NCBI GenBank assembly: GCA_037975125.1
Contig: CM075852.1
Location: forward strand, 3,832,214-3,896,213
From: Latrodectus hesperus
Lineage: Eukaryota > Arthropoda > Arachnida > Araneae > Theridiidae
Direction of reading: 5' to 3'
DNA length: 64,000 bases
Of the stretch, positions 32,401-41,867 are shown piece by piece; the stretch's first letter is position 1; the number at the start of each line of letters is the position of its first letter. The notes beneath the pieces are model-generated. The model was not told the origin of the DNA, searched no databases, and saw only the letters and a program-made list of their open reading frames with translations. A program made the translations under genes and the position numbers.

Positions 32401-34839
32401 CTCAAGCGTGCTAATATTGATTGTCGAGAAACATCAGCGGACCAAGGTGTACCATTAAAAGTTTTAGGTCTAATTTGGGACAATGAAAATGATGTTATTA
32501 GCTTCGATATTGATCAATTTGAAAAGTTTAAAAACCCAAAAATAGTAACGAAGCGAATTATTCTCGCGGCATGTGGTATGTTATTTGATCCTATAGGCTT
32601 AATGAACCCATTCACAATAAGAATGAAGTTGCAATTACAAAGGATTTGGGAACTAGGCCTGCAATGGGACGAATGTGTTCCCCCAGAAATAGAAATAGCA
32701 TTTTTGGACTGGTTAAATGAAATGGAGATTGTAAGAAACTTTGAAATTCCAAGATTATATTTTCATGAAATCAATTGGGAATCTTTAGAGGTCCATATAT
32801 TTTCTGACGCCAGCCCTAAATGTTATGGATCAGTATGTTATTTTCGAATGAAGCATTCAGATGGGTATGAAACGAGGTTTGTTTTGTCGAAATCACGTTT
32901 AGCTCCATTAAAGAAGCTTACACTCCCTCGGTTGGAACTATTAGGAACTTTAATTTCAGCTCGCATGGGACATTATCTGCGAGACACTTTTCCCCTGTTA
33001 CACAACCGTAACATGCATTATTGGACAGACTCACAAATTTGCCTTCATTGGATCAAGGGAAACAGCGACGAGTGGAAGCAATTCGTCCGCAATCGTGTCA
33101 TGGAAATTAAAGATAAAACAGATCCGAGCAGTTGGCATCACTGTCAGGGAAAGACCAATCCTGCTGATAAACTCACGAGAGGAATTAAGGCTCAAATTCT
33201 TGTGAATGATAGTATCTGGTTCCATGGACCTTCATGGCTACAGAAAGGTGACTTCCCATGCTCTGAGACAGGCGCCAAACTGGATACTTTGCATTGTATA
33301 GAAGAAGAAAGAAGAAGTGTAGCAGTGTCTTTTCAAACGAATATTGAAACTTTACAGCCTTTACTGAATTTGGAGGACTTCAGTGAATTGAACAAGGTTT
33401 TTAGAATCACTGGTTACATATTAAGATTCATAAAAAACTGTAAGGCAACCCACGAACGAGAAACTGGCGTTATCACTACGAGTGAACTAATTAATGCTGA
33501 ACGATATTGGATTCGGACTGTGCAGCAAAATGAATTCGAGAAAGAATACATTTGCCTTAAAAACAACCTTCCAATTCCCTCTAGTTCCAAACTTTTTACA
33601 CTAAACCCAGTTTTGGACTCCAATGATTTAATCGTTTTAAAAGGAAGACTCCAGAACTCCGAATTCAATCATCAATCCAAACATCCAATTATCATCCCCT
33701 ATAAATCAAGATTCACAAATCTTTTAATAGATATGGAGCATAAAAACTTGTACCATTCAGGTGTCTCCGATACTCTTACCCAGTTGAGAGAACGATTTTG
33801 GATCATCCGTGGTAGACAAGCTGTGAAAAATTGTCTAAACAAGTGTTTTAAGTGTAGACGATTTCAAATCAAGCATGGAAATCAAATTGTAGCACCACTA
33901 CCTGCCGACAGAACCAGTGAAACTGATCCTTTTGAAGTGGTGGGTATTGATTTTGCCGGCCCCTTATACTCAAAGGACCAAGACAAGGTTTATATCGCCT
34001 TATTTACATGCGCTGTAACTCGTGCCGTTCACCTCGAAGTTGTCTCCGGATTAAGTACCGAACATTTTCTTCTAGCATTTAGACGTTTCATCTCCAGAAG
34101 AGGTATTTGCCGCATTGTTAATTCTGACAATGCAATGACATTTAAAAGTGCTGAGACTGAACTTAAAAAACTCTATGCAAACATAACTGAATCTGATATT
34201 CAAAATTACTTTGGAAAGAAAGGAATTAAATGGCAATACATTGTTGAACGTGCTGCATGGTGGGGTGGTTATTGGGAGAGAATGGTTCGAATAACAAAAG
34301 TTGCATTAAGGAAAATTTTGGGAAGGGCATTAGTTTCTTTTGAAGAGTTACAAACTATTTTGGCTGAAATTGAAGCTATAATTAACTCTCGTCCTTTAAC
34401 TTATATTTATAATGAACCTAATGAACCATTCCCTCTCACACCCGCAAACTTCTTAATTGGAAGAAGATTAACTACCTTACCAAATTGGTCAGATAATCAA
34501 AATTGCAAATTATTTACCGGTAAAAAGGATTTAATTAAAAGATTTCTTTATAGAGAAAAAATCTTAAATAATTTTTGGAAAAGATGGAAAGGTGAATATC
34601 TTCTTCTATTAAGGGGTGCGAATTTCCCAAAACCTGTCAATGTAAAATGTGTATTTAATGTAAATGATGTAGTTTTAGTAGGTGAAGATAAGGTTCCGAG
34701 ACAGATGTGGAAGCTGGCCAAGGTACTGGAAGTCCATAGAGGCAGGGACAACAAAGTAAGAGCGGTGACTTTAAAGACTCCATCAGGGGTCATAAAACGT
34801 CCCGTACAGCTTTTGTATAATTTAGAAGTCCAAGAGTAA
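29404..34839 (+). CDS. BEL/Pao gag-pol polyprotein, 1811 residues, intact
   Basis: This is a single open frame from ATG 29404, the first in-frame ATG after the LTR and primer site, to a stop at 34837-34839. In order: a coiled N-terminus; a gag domain of the DUF1759 type (about 139-300); three zinc-knuckle-like motifs near 406-467, the last a canonical CX2CX4HX4C (C454, C457, H462, C467); an aspartic protease with MVDGGANKSF (D536); a reverse transcriptase (about 805-1000) with the YVDD catalytic box at 954-957; an RNase H with D1135, E1178 and D1209; an integrase with an HX4H/CX2C zinc finger (H1446, H1451, C1481, C1484) and catalytic D1516, D1575, E1625; and a C-terminal DUF5641-like domain (about 1700-1808). 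No frameshift or stop is present. It is expected to be cleaved by its own protease and to act in cytoplasmic particles, with the integrase acting in the nucleus. Confidence 0.95.
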   Translation: MDLERLKEKRKILRASLTKHLNKIETTLVKEISNEYSNETKLEELCSLKSQLVEKLNDLTRADEEIQLKIEIKDFSNEIITSEEYKDKGIAAKSKIERQLETIRYKPPSEINASRTSDQITGDNNDSMQFAQMYNYPFRTETKNVKLPKLNIQTFYGDCSQFLDFWNSYEVAIHNNPSLTKTEKFTYLKSYLGGVALSAVKGFSLTDQNYDASIQLIKDRFGRTDIIMSAHMHKLLVIEPVKSCSNIIGLRKMYDSIEVQIRSLQSLGIAADTFSNLLCPVILQKLPEELNLNYNRQRKTDELFDIVKLVEFIRKEVECREASLILANPRNSNAKEYPFRNKATDQSYPNKPHFLNSKRSDASNKFSSGAVLSTQVGNKYPCGPRKYEPSATCKRNFYRIENNKKCIFCTQNHMNHDCSLSVNDKRKALMSKGLCFICFQNHIRKFCDRNYLKCKMCGSQGHNSLLCGERGECFAEDISVSVREGDSKQEAVSSMVSFSARELNVNRTSHNSVLLQTFSALVKSKESSLQLRCMVDGGANKSFILKEVADALNLKVIKKEPLIIHTFGSKTAEKRMYNLVELTLHNIKYPNQCVKIQTIVIDSITLAKIRIPSKFVRNLAFEKGIELADVSITEKIHILIGSDYISEILGDNIVRLTKRLIAQESIFGHLIQGREGDSNSQGVSVNHLIVENEGLDCDRIKNLWLLETIGINGDKEMSLSDKDILETFKKNTTYVDKRYETKLLWKVNNKELSNNYEIAKRRLSSLTCSLIKNEDLYAKYDTIINEHLRDGIIEIVDSNSRQNMKTGYFLPHHAVVREKKYSSKVRIVFDASSKGKGELSLNDCLESGPNLNPDLLKIILRFRLHKVAFCADIQRAYLEVGIAEQDSEFLKFLWLKDKGPNLNLSPQNIATFKYKRVTFGIKCSAFLLTATIRLHLERYQGKYDEACEMLKELYVDDLINGTSNVEDALKLVKEMILILSEASMNLRRWATNSSILDEYLKRANIDCRETSADQGVPLKVLGLIWDNENDVISFDIDQFEKFKNPKIVTKRIILAACGMLFDPIGLMNPFTIRMKLQLQRIWELGLQWDECVPPEIEIAFLDWLNEMEIVRNFEIPRLYFHEINWESLEVHIFSDASPKCYGSVCYFRMKHSDGYETRFVLSKSRLAPLKKLTLPRLELLGTLISARMGHYLRDTFPLLHNRNMHYWTDSQICLHWIKGNSDEWKQFVRNRVMEIKDKTDPSSWHHCQGKTNPADKLTRGIKAQILVNDSIWFHGPSWLQKGDFPCSETGAKLDTLHCIEEERRSVAVSFQTNIETLQPLLNLEDFSELNKVFRITGYILRFIKNCKATHERETGVITTSELINAERYWIRTVQQNEFEKEYICLKNNLPIPSSSKLFTLNPVLDSNDLIVLKGRLQNSEFNHQSKHPIIIPYKSRFTNLLIDMEHKNLYHSGVSDTLTQLRERFWIIRGRQAVKNCLNKCFKCRRFQIKHGNQIVAPLPADRTSETDPFEVVGIDFAGPLYSKDQDKVYIALFTCAVTRAVHLEVVSGLSTEHFLLAFRRFISRRGICRIVNSDNAMTFKSAETELKKLYANITESDIQNYFGKKGIKWQYIVERAAWWGGYWERMVRITKVALRKILGRALVSFEELQTILAEIEAIINSRPLTYIYNEPNEPFPLTPANFLIGRRLTTLPNWSDNQNCKLFTGKKDLIKRFLYREKILNNFWKRWKGEYLLLLRGANFPKPVNVKCVFNVNDVVLVGEDKVPRQMWKLAKVLEVHRGRDNKVRAVTLKTPSGVIKRPVQLLYNLEVQE

Positions 34840-35064
34840 GTTAAAACATTTTGTTTGAAAAGGGTGAAGAACCTTTATTATTGTTGGTGAATTGTAATGA
34901 TTAATAGTTAGTGTTATACAATTATAGTTACTATTATGTGTATATTTTGTTTCGAATTCATATTTCTTAAGTATTCAATTTATTTTGTAATGTAAAATTT
35001 TAGTTTTTTCATATTTACGCATATAAATTTTAATATGTGAAGTTTATTTTTGGCTGATTCTTTG

Positions 35065-35078
35065 TCGGGGCGGGAGGA
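35065..35078 (+). other. Polypurine tract
   Basis: A GGGGCGGGAGGA tract lies directly against the first base of the 3' LTR, the usual position of the primer for plus-strand DNA synthesis. Confidence 0.8.
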
Positions 35079-35343
35079 TGTGGCAACTCAGCCACAGTAA
35101 ATCCCTAAAGGGGAATGAGAAGCGCATCTTCCCTATCCGATGGGGAATCTAGCCAGTTGCTATTTGGATGCGGTCGAATGAAGACCGTATTGGCACCAGT
35201 GTATCACGGTGTGGAACTCATTTTTATGGAATATAATCATGAAAATTGTTATTTGTTAATTGTTATTGTTAAAATAAAATATTAAAGGCAATAGGACTTA
35301 TTAATGAAAGGAAACAAACACGCAACAAATTGGCAACGCAACA
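35079..35343 (+). repeat. 3' LTR
   Basis: 265 bp, differing from the 5' LTR by two substitutions near the end and two compensating one-base indels. Confidence 0.95.
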
Positions 35344-35348
35344 TACCA

Positions 35349-36909
35349 TGTGCAATTGCTCATCGAGATTTTGTGCAATCATAGGGTAGATTACACGATA
35401 CTATCAATAAAATTATATGAAAGCAAAATGAGCTATTGTATTTATTATAGCTGGGCATACAGAGTATGATTATTTTTTCAGTCTATGATTTTTTTAATAT
35501 AAAAGATTAAACTTATTTTCTTGATTTAAAAATTTATTACTGTAAAACCATTGTAGTTTAGTTTAAATAAAAAGAACACACCAACATTCATAATATTTAA
35601 ACTACGTAAATTTTAATTGTTTAACTGTATATTTTAACTGTTTAAAATGGGAATTCTCATAACTTTATTTGTATGGAAATCTAATAATATTAATAATAGT
35701 ATAAAAATTACTTTGAAAAGCTTTTTTTCCATTAAATATATATTTTGTAAAGTCTAATATTAATCAATACTATTGAACATTTTCACTTCTTAATTTAAGA
35801 AAAGAGTTAATTGCTTGAAGCTGTTTCAGTTTTTTGTAAGTTTACTTGCCTCAACTTAATTTTGTGTTATTTTTCGTAGCAAAAATTTAGGAATTGTTTT
35901 ATAATTATTTACATAGAATATATTAGCTTAAGGGGATAATGTAATCCTAGTAATTTTGAAAAGATTTTCAAATTAACAAAGTTTCTTATCGCTTATGCAT
36001 AGAAAATAATATGAAATAATTAGCTAATAATGAATTTTAATTTTGAAAAAAAGAGTGCTTTCTTCAATCTCTTCAAATCAATACTTTAATATATCTACTT
36101 AATATATTTTACAGCATTTTCCTTTAGTATAAATATACTTATCAAATATTGAAGAGTATATGCATTCAGTAAGAGATAACAAATATTTACGAACGAAAAA
36201 TGATTGGAATTCTTCCAATTTCTTATCTTTTGTAAAAATGAACCTCTGATAAAAATGTGTCTAATAATTTCTTCCTATATTGTGCATACTTAAAGCTTAA
36301 TTTTTTTATCATATAATTTATATTTTTATTATAATTTCAGCCCCCTTAAAAGCTTAAAACGAATTTAACCAAAAAAAAGAATTTTTCCAGTCATTAATAA
36401 TTAATTTTTTTTCAGAAAAAGTATTAAATTTTATCAGGGAATAATTAAAAAGAGTAAATAACTATCTGTTATATTAGAATTTGCATGATAATGAAGAGAA
36501 GGAAATTGTTAAAATTATGTTAGTTTTTATTATATATAACGTAATTCTACATTTAAATATTTTTAAATGCCCATTAATTTAAATTTAACACATTATTATG
36601 ATATTAAAAGTGCATAAAATCATATAATTGTCTTTTTTTAAGTTATTGAAAACTCAAATATATTTGCAGGTTCTTGGTTTCAGTATTACTGACTGTAATC
36701 TTATAAAGATAATGAAAATGTTTACCGATGATAGGCCAAAAGTATTCAAAAGAGGCGTTTTGGTATGGTTGGTTGGCTAGGTTTTAGGACGCAAGGTCCA
36801 AAAAAGGACATACTGAGAAAAGAAAAAGTTTATTTACTTATATTTATTTATTAATTGTATGTAGTTTCATTTAAAATACAGAATATATATATCATAATGT
36901 ATATTTTTT

Positions 36910-36914
<5 letters not shown>
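35349..36914. other. AT-rich non-coding stretch
   Basis: No gene recognised. A small GC-richer patch at about 36760-36815 (GGTTGGCTAGG, GGACGCAAGGTCC) may be a short repeat relic. Confidence 0.6.

Positions 36915-36994
<80 letters not shown>
36915..36994. repeat. (TA)n microsatellite at a LINE 3' end
   Basis: Forty TA units immediately beyond the 3' end of the minus-strand LINE remnant at 36995-42360. The array could have grown from the LINE's AT-rich tail. Confidence 0.9.
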
Positions 36995-36999
<5 letters not shown>

Positions 37000-37029
37000 T
37001 ACAATATAATTTAAATAAAATATAAAAAA

Positions 37030-37207
37030 ACATATGTCTCTCAGATAAGCAAATAGATTTCTGTGGGTTGGTTCCCCCAGCAAATCAAAATGGTTAAATG
37101 GCCTGTATTGAAATATTTAAAACGATAAAGGTTAAAACTAGGGTATGATATTAAAATATGAAACACAGTATATGGTTCATCACACGCTTCACACCAAGGA
37201 TTTAATT
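37030..37207 (-). pseudogene. LINE ORF2 C-terminal tail (part 2)
   Basis: The minus-strand frame reads WCEACDEP, FHILISYPSFNLYR and then, after a frameshift, EPTHRNLFAYLRDI. This is the C-terminal zinc-binding region following RNase H in Jockey-type LINEs of spiders, as I recall it. It is the continuation of 41860-42360, from which it is separated by the hAT insertion. Confidence 0.8.
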
Positions 37208-38004
37208 CAGCGGTTCTTAACCTATGGGTCGCGACCCAAAATTGGGTCGTGAAGCATCTTTCTTGGGTCGCGCTGAGTCGAACCAAAAAGTTAGTAATAC
37301 ACCAAAAATAATAAGTAATACCAACACCTCCTAGAAGAGTTATTCCCTAATACAAGTTATATCCTAATACAATGTTTCGGTTTTACCGCTCTTCGCGAAT
37401 GGCCTTCAGATTCGCGAATCCCTTCCGGAAGTGACGTCCAATTCCTGTCCTGAAGCTTTCTCTTCTAGTTGGTGTTGGTAATACGCGCGCCATTGCTTTG
37501 CGAGCGCGCAAACTCAGTAAGCTCTCTGTCAAAAACTCGTTTCTGCATATCGTGTTGTGAATAACAGTGAAGCGTGAATACAATCGGACCTGGTTTTTGC
37601 TGTACCAGCAGAGTACCTGTGCCGAAGCACGCACCTCTTAATATAACACTGGGGGGGGACTACTATTGTGGCAGTTCTTATTTATATAATTTTTTTCTAT
37701 ATTAATTGCCTTTTGAGTTTACATATTTTTACTCAATTTTACTAGGGAGTAGGGGAATCCCTACTCTGCTGGTATTCGTGCTTTGGGCGAGAACCGGCAT
37801 CCCACCATGGCGGTCCGTATTTATTTAAAAAATTCAAAAAGGTTACAAAATTACAAATGCACATATCCGCACGCAGGCGGGTGCTGATTTTGACATATAG
37901 ATACTGGGTATATGATATATTTAATTACATGGTTTCTTGGTTTACAGTATTTTCTTTGTTACAACATATTGTTTTATACATAAATTGGTTACATATTATT
38001 CATA

Positions 38005-38850
38005 TTTATATACAATATTATATCATTAGTAGCAAGTGCCTATCTTAAAAGTGACCCATTGCCAAAATTATTTTGTGATTAGCTTCTTATTATTTGTATG
38101 TTATTTAATATTTTAAGATTCTAAGTAACTTTGGATAAGTAAACATTTTTATAATAATCAGATGATAAAGGAGTTAATAAACTAATTAATTTGTTCACAT
38201 TTTTACTTTTTACCTTGATAAACAGTTTCTTTTAATTTTTAATTTTCCACAGATTATAATCCATGATTTCAATTAGTTTTGTTTGTTGATTGTATCACTG
38301 TATCATTTACAATATTTGTTTTATCATGTGCAGTGTATATCTCAATAAATTGTTTTGGTTTGCTTGTAAATATATTTGTAAATATATATGCACTTTTTCA
38401 GATGCTTATACATATTAGGATTTTCATATGTTTTGGTAGTATTTTAGGATTCAATATATATATATGTATAATTTATTAGTACATTGAGTAGGAGCTGAGT
38501 ATTAAGTGTAATAATGAAACATTTTATGTTAGGTCATAAACTAACATTTATATTGTATAGGCAGTTCCTTTAATTTTTTCATAATGATTAGCCATAAGTT
38601 TATTTATTTTAAGTTATTTACAATTTTGTTATATCAGAAGCAGTATGGATCTCCTAAATTTGTTTTGTTTAGTTTGTATGTATATATTTGTATAAATAAC
38701 TTGTTTAGTTCTTATATTTACTATATTGTTTTTTATTTATTAATACCCTTTGGTTGGTTTTAAATTATTTATGTACACACATATGTGTATATGTATATTT
38801 ATTCATTGGATTTGTATTATTTATTATTATTAGTAAAATTTTTATTCATT
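38005..38850 (-). repeat. About 300-bp imperfect tandem repeats in the LINE 3' region
   Basis: Related segments begin near 38011, 38308 and 38619. They share TACAAT.TT, TATCA, GCAGT and ATCTC.A blocks in plus-strand order, followed in the last two by TTTGTTTTG.TT and TGTAAATATATTTGTA-type sequence. Spacing is about 297 and 311 bp, and identity by eye is roughly 60-70 percent. Confidence 0.55.
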
Positions 38851-38879
38851 TATATTGTTTGCTTAATTATTAAGCTACT

Positions 38880-39616
38880 TTAGTTTGAGTTGTTTTTTGC
38901 ATGTTGGTTGACTAATTCAATTAGTATAAAAAATTTGTTAGTAGGATTGTCAGCTTCTTTTAGCTTGTCAATATTGTTGGCCATAAATTTAATCAGATTT
39001 ATTAATTCATAATCTTCACTGAGGTACTTAACTATTTTTATTATATCATTAGCAACATTGGTTATGTTTGTGTTATTTAGTTCATTATAATTAATTTTAT
39101 TTTCATTAGTATTATTTTCATTGGTTTGGATTCTTGGTAGACTTGGGAAGTTCCCATCATTTTTAACTACAGCTGCATACGATTGTGTATTATTGGATTC
39201 TTGTGTATTTTGCCTTGAGACATATCCTGTAAAATTTTGTTTATTTCTAGATGGAAATGATTCCATTTGTTTTGGTTTTTTAATTTTAGGAGTCCTAGGA
39301 CATCCTCTATAGCTAGCTGGGTGTGGACCACCGCAATTGCAGCATTTTGGGTTTTCAATTTTTTCTTTTGATTTGCTTTTATCACATTGAGATGTGCATT
39401 GTGTAATGTTATTAGTATTTACGTATTTTTCTATTGTTATGTCAAAGTATAGTAGTTGTTTGATCTCATGAATTTTTTCATAGTTTTCGGTTTTGTCAAT
39501 TTGTACTTGATACAATGGCATAGGCCTGTTCCTGTCTCCTCTTTTTGTTAGCTGAGCAATTTTAAGTATATTAAATCCATATAGCGTGAATACAAGCATT
39601 TTCGAAACAAATTTTG
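38880..39616 (-). CDS. Gag-like ORF1 protein of an X-element/Jockey-type LINE (5'-truncated)
   Basis: The open minus-strand frame extends to 39728, but the part upstream of 39616 belongs to the host hAT transposon. The LINE-derived part (~244 codons, a possible ATG being the MLVF methionine) contains QLTKRGDRNRPMPLYQVQI, which resembles the gag region that leads into zinc knuckles in Jockey-type ORF1 proteins (annotated in arthropods as nucleic-acid-binding protein from X-element). A cysteine pair and one intact knuckle follow (CCNCGGPHPASYRGCP), then an Asn-rich linker with SYAAVV, and a leucine-rich C-terminus. Jockey ORF1 proteins bind the element RNA. There are no internal stops. The expected ORF2 does not follow. 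Confidence 0.75.
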
Positions 39617-39675
39617 TCTTATTAGTGGAGTGATCAAGCTGCAGTGTGTATTGTAAAATTATAATCACCCTAATA

Positions 39676-41479
39676 ATGGCAAAACATGAATACAAGGAAG
39701 CATTTTTAGAATTAGGTTTTACTTGCATTTATGATCGATGAGTGAACAAGCCGCAATGCGTGTTGTGCAGTGAAATATTAAGAAATGAATCGATGAAACC
39801 AAACAAACTTAAAAGACATTTTGATGCAAAACATAAAAATTTTTCCTTTGAGGGAAAAGATCGTACTTTTTCGAAAGAAAAGAAGCCCATTTAAAAAGAC
39901 AGCGTTTGGATGCACCAAGTAGTAATGATTTTATAAATTCTGCCAAACAAGCTACACTTGCTTCTTTTTATGTGGCTTGGCATATTGCAAGACAAAAGAA
40001 ACCCCATAATATTGCTGAAAAACTTATAAAACCTGCTGCCATTGACATGGCACGTATCATGTGCGGAGATGAAAGTTCAAAGAAATTACAAAAGATACCA
40101 TTATCAAATGATACAATTCATTTACGAATTAATGATATGTCAGTTGATATTAAGAATCAACTTATTTCTGCTATAAAAATTGCTGGTTTATTTAGTATTC
40201 AACTGGATGAAACGACAGATGTAAGTAAAGATGCTCAACTCATGGTTTACGTGCGGTATCCAGGTTTAACAGATATACAGGAGGACATTTTATTTTGCAA
40301 ACCAATGTCAACAACAACTAGAGGTGAAGATATTTTTCTTATGGTCGATTCGTTTTTTAAAGAAGAAGGATTAAATTGGAATCAGTGTTTCAGTATTTGC
40401 ACCGACGGTGCAGCTGCCATGACAGCATCTCAAAAGGGATTTTCGACAAGAGCAAAACAAATGAATCCACAAATTATATCGATTCATTGTTTGTTACATA
40501 GACAAAATCTTGCTTCAAAAAAATTATCACCCGAATTATGTATCGTTTTGGATGAAATTGTTGCGGTAGTCAATTTTATCAAATCAAGAGCTCTTAACTG
40601 TAGAATTTTCCGCGAACTGTGTTTCGAATTTGGTGCAGAATACGAACATTTATTATATTATTCTGAAGTTAGATGGCTGTCCCGGGGCAAAGTTGTTCAA
40701 AGAGTATTATCATTGCGGACAGAAGTCGAATTTTTTTGAGAGAAAAGAAACACCCATTAGCATCTAAATTCTCCGAGTTGAAGTGGATTACTCAAGTTGC
40801 TTATTTGTCAGATATTTTATTTGAAATAAATAATCTAAATACGTCTATGCAAGGACGTAATCATACTATTATTGAATTAACTGAAAAAATTACATGTTTT
40901 AAAAATAAACTCAAATTATGGAGAAATAAGGTTGAAGTAAAGAAACTTGCTTCATTCCCGACTCTTAATTTACTTGTTGAAGACAATAATATTGATATCA
41001 CAGATTTTGAAATACAGAAAATTATTATTAATCATTTAGAAAAACTAATAGCAGACTTTGATCGATATTTCCCTGCAGACGATGTTTTCAAATATAATTG
41101 GGTTCGAATGCCATTTAATTTTGATGTAAGTGATTTGCATGAGGAATTTGTTAATATTAATCAATTTCAAGAACAATTAATAGAAATACAAAGTGACCAA
41201 GCACTTCGATACAATTTCTACAAAAACACTGAATCTTTATGTGCTTTCTGGTTAAAATTAAAAACCGAAAAGTCAATAATTGTTAAAGAAGCCCTAAAAG
41301 TATTATTGCCCTTTTCAACAACATATATGTGTGAGGCTGGTTTTTCGGCTCTGTGTGTAATCAAAAACAATTACCGGAACAAGTTAAATCCTGAAATAGA
41401 TATAAGGTGCTCCTTGACAAGCATTCAACCGAGGTTTGAAGATCTTTCAAAATGTATTCAAGCACAAGGTTCTCATTAA
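39676..41479 (+). pseudogene. hAT transposase (BED finger, DDE core, hATC), three lesions
   Basis: The gene starts at ATG 39676. A BED-type zinc finger follows (CVLCSEI...HFDAKH), but a TGA stop interrupts at 39739-39741, and a one-base shift lies near 39885 (FSKEKK region). The long frame 39906-40739 carries the first catalytic aspartate (QLDETTD) and the second (CTDGAAAM), then EVRWLSRGK. A one-base change in the T-run near 40733 shifts it into 40673-41479, which holds the hATC dimerisation domain with the catalytic glutamate in MCEAGFSAL. Apart from these lesions the protein is full-length. Related host genes (ZMYM6/SCAND3-like) arose from this family, but the intact ends and target duplication show that this copy is a transposon, not a domesticated gene. 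Confidence 0.88.
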
Positions 41480-41867
41480 AACTGTATGACTTGCATTTAA
41501 AATTTAAAAGACTTAACATATGTATTGATATTTCTTTTTTTTTTTTAGGAATAAGTTAAAATGTCAATTATTTTCAAAAAGTTATAAATATATTTTAATT
41601 TGGTCAATAAAAATTATTAAAAACACTTGTGATTATTAATTAAATTTTCCTTGGATCGAAAAGTACTTTTGTTTATCTTTATTATTAAAAAAATAAATAA
41701 AAAATTTGTAAGTTAAAAAAATCATCATCGTAGGATTGAAGATTTTTTAAAAATACGATCTAAAATAAAGCAATGAAAAAAATTTGACTTTTTTTTGGGT
41801 CGCGACATGAACATATTTCTCAAATTTGGGTCGCGGCTTAAAAAGGTTAAGAACCACTGATTTAATT

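Larger units (their letters stand above)
29020..35343 (+). mobile_element. Complete BEL/Pao LTR retrotransposon (6.3 kb)
   Basis: The element starts TGTGGC and ends GCAACA, with 265-bp LTRs at both ends. A 5-bp duplication TACCA, typical of BEL/Pao, lies at 29015-29019 and 35344-35348. In order: 5' LTR, primer-binding site (29289-29305), one open frame coding gag, protease, reverse transcriptase, RNase H and integrase (29404-34839), a purine tract (35065-35078) and the 3' LTR. The LTRs differ by only two substitutions and two one-base indels, all in their last ~60 bp, so insertion is recent. There is no envelope gene. All parts needed for autonomous retrotransposition appear to be present. 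Confidence 0.96.
37683..39616 (-). mobile_element. Gag-only Jockey/X-element-like LINE insertion
   Basis: On the minus strand this insertion begins inside a gag-like ORF1 (5'-truncated at 39616), reaches its stop at 38880, then continues for ~1.2 kb without any reverse transcriptase to an A-rich tail (AAAAAAATTATATA). A 7-bp duplication TCTTATT lies on both sides (37676-37682 and 39617-39623). Because the 3' end appears genuine, the absence of ORF2 is not explained by 5' truncation. The 3' region holds three diverged copies of a ~300-bp unit. Either ORF2 was deleted or this is a gag-only family. Confidence 0.7.
37208..41859 (+). mobile_element. hAT transposon (4.65 kb) containing a nested LINE
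   Basis: The left end reads CAGCGGTTCTTAACCT and the right end is the inverse of CAGTGGTTCTTAACCT. Both are followed inside by palindromic GGGTCGCGACCC-type subterminal sequence. A perfect 8-bp duplication ATTTAATT flanks the element (37200-37207 and 41860-41867), the hallmark of hAT. The plus strand carries a damaged transposase gene (39676-41479). A LINE fragment (37683-39616) has inserted in the leader upstream of that gene. Without it the transposon would be about 2.7 kb, a normal hAT length. Confidence 0.95.

Noticed and set aside
29701..34793. Nine minus-strand frames of 60-84 codons
   Set aside because: They are antisense shadows of the BEL/Pao polyprotein.
37383..37634. 83-codon minus-strand frame in GC-richer DNA
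   Set aside because: It lies in the hAT leader next to the terminal repeat, and I recognise no domain.
39906..41479. Domesticated host gene of the ZMYM6/SCAND3 type
   Set aside because: The coding region has a stop and two frameshifts and sits between intact hAT ends with a perfect 8-bp duplication, so it is a transposon copy.
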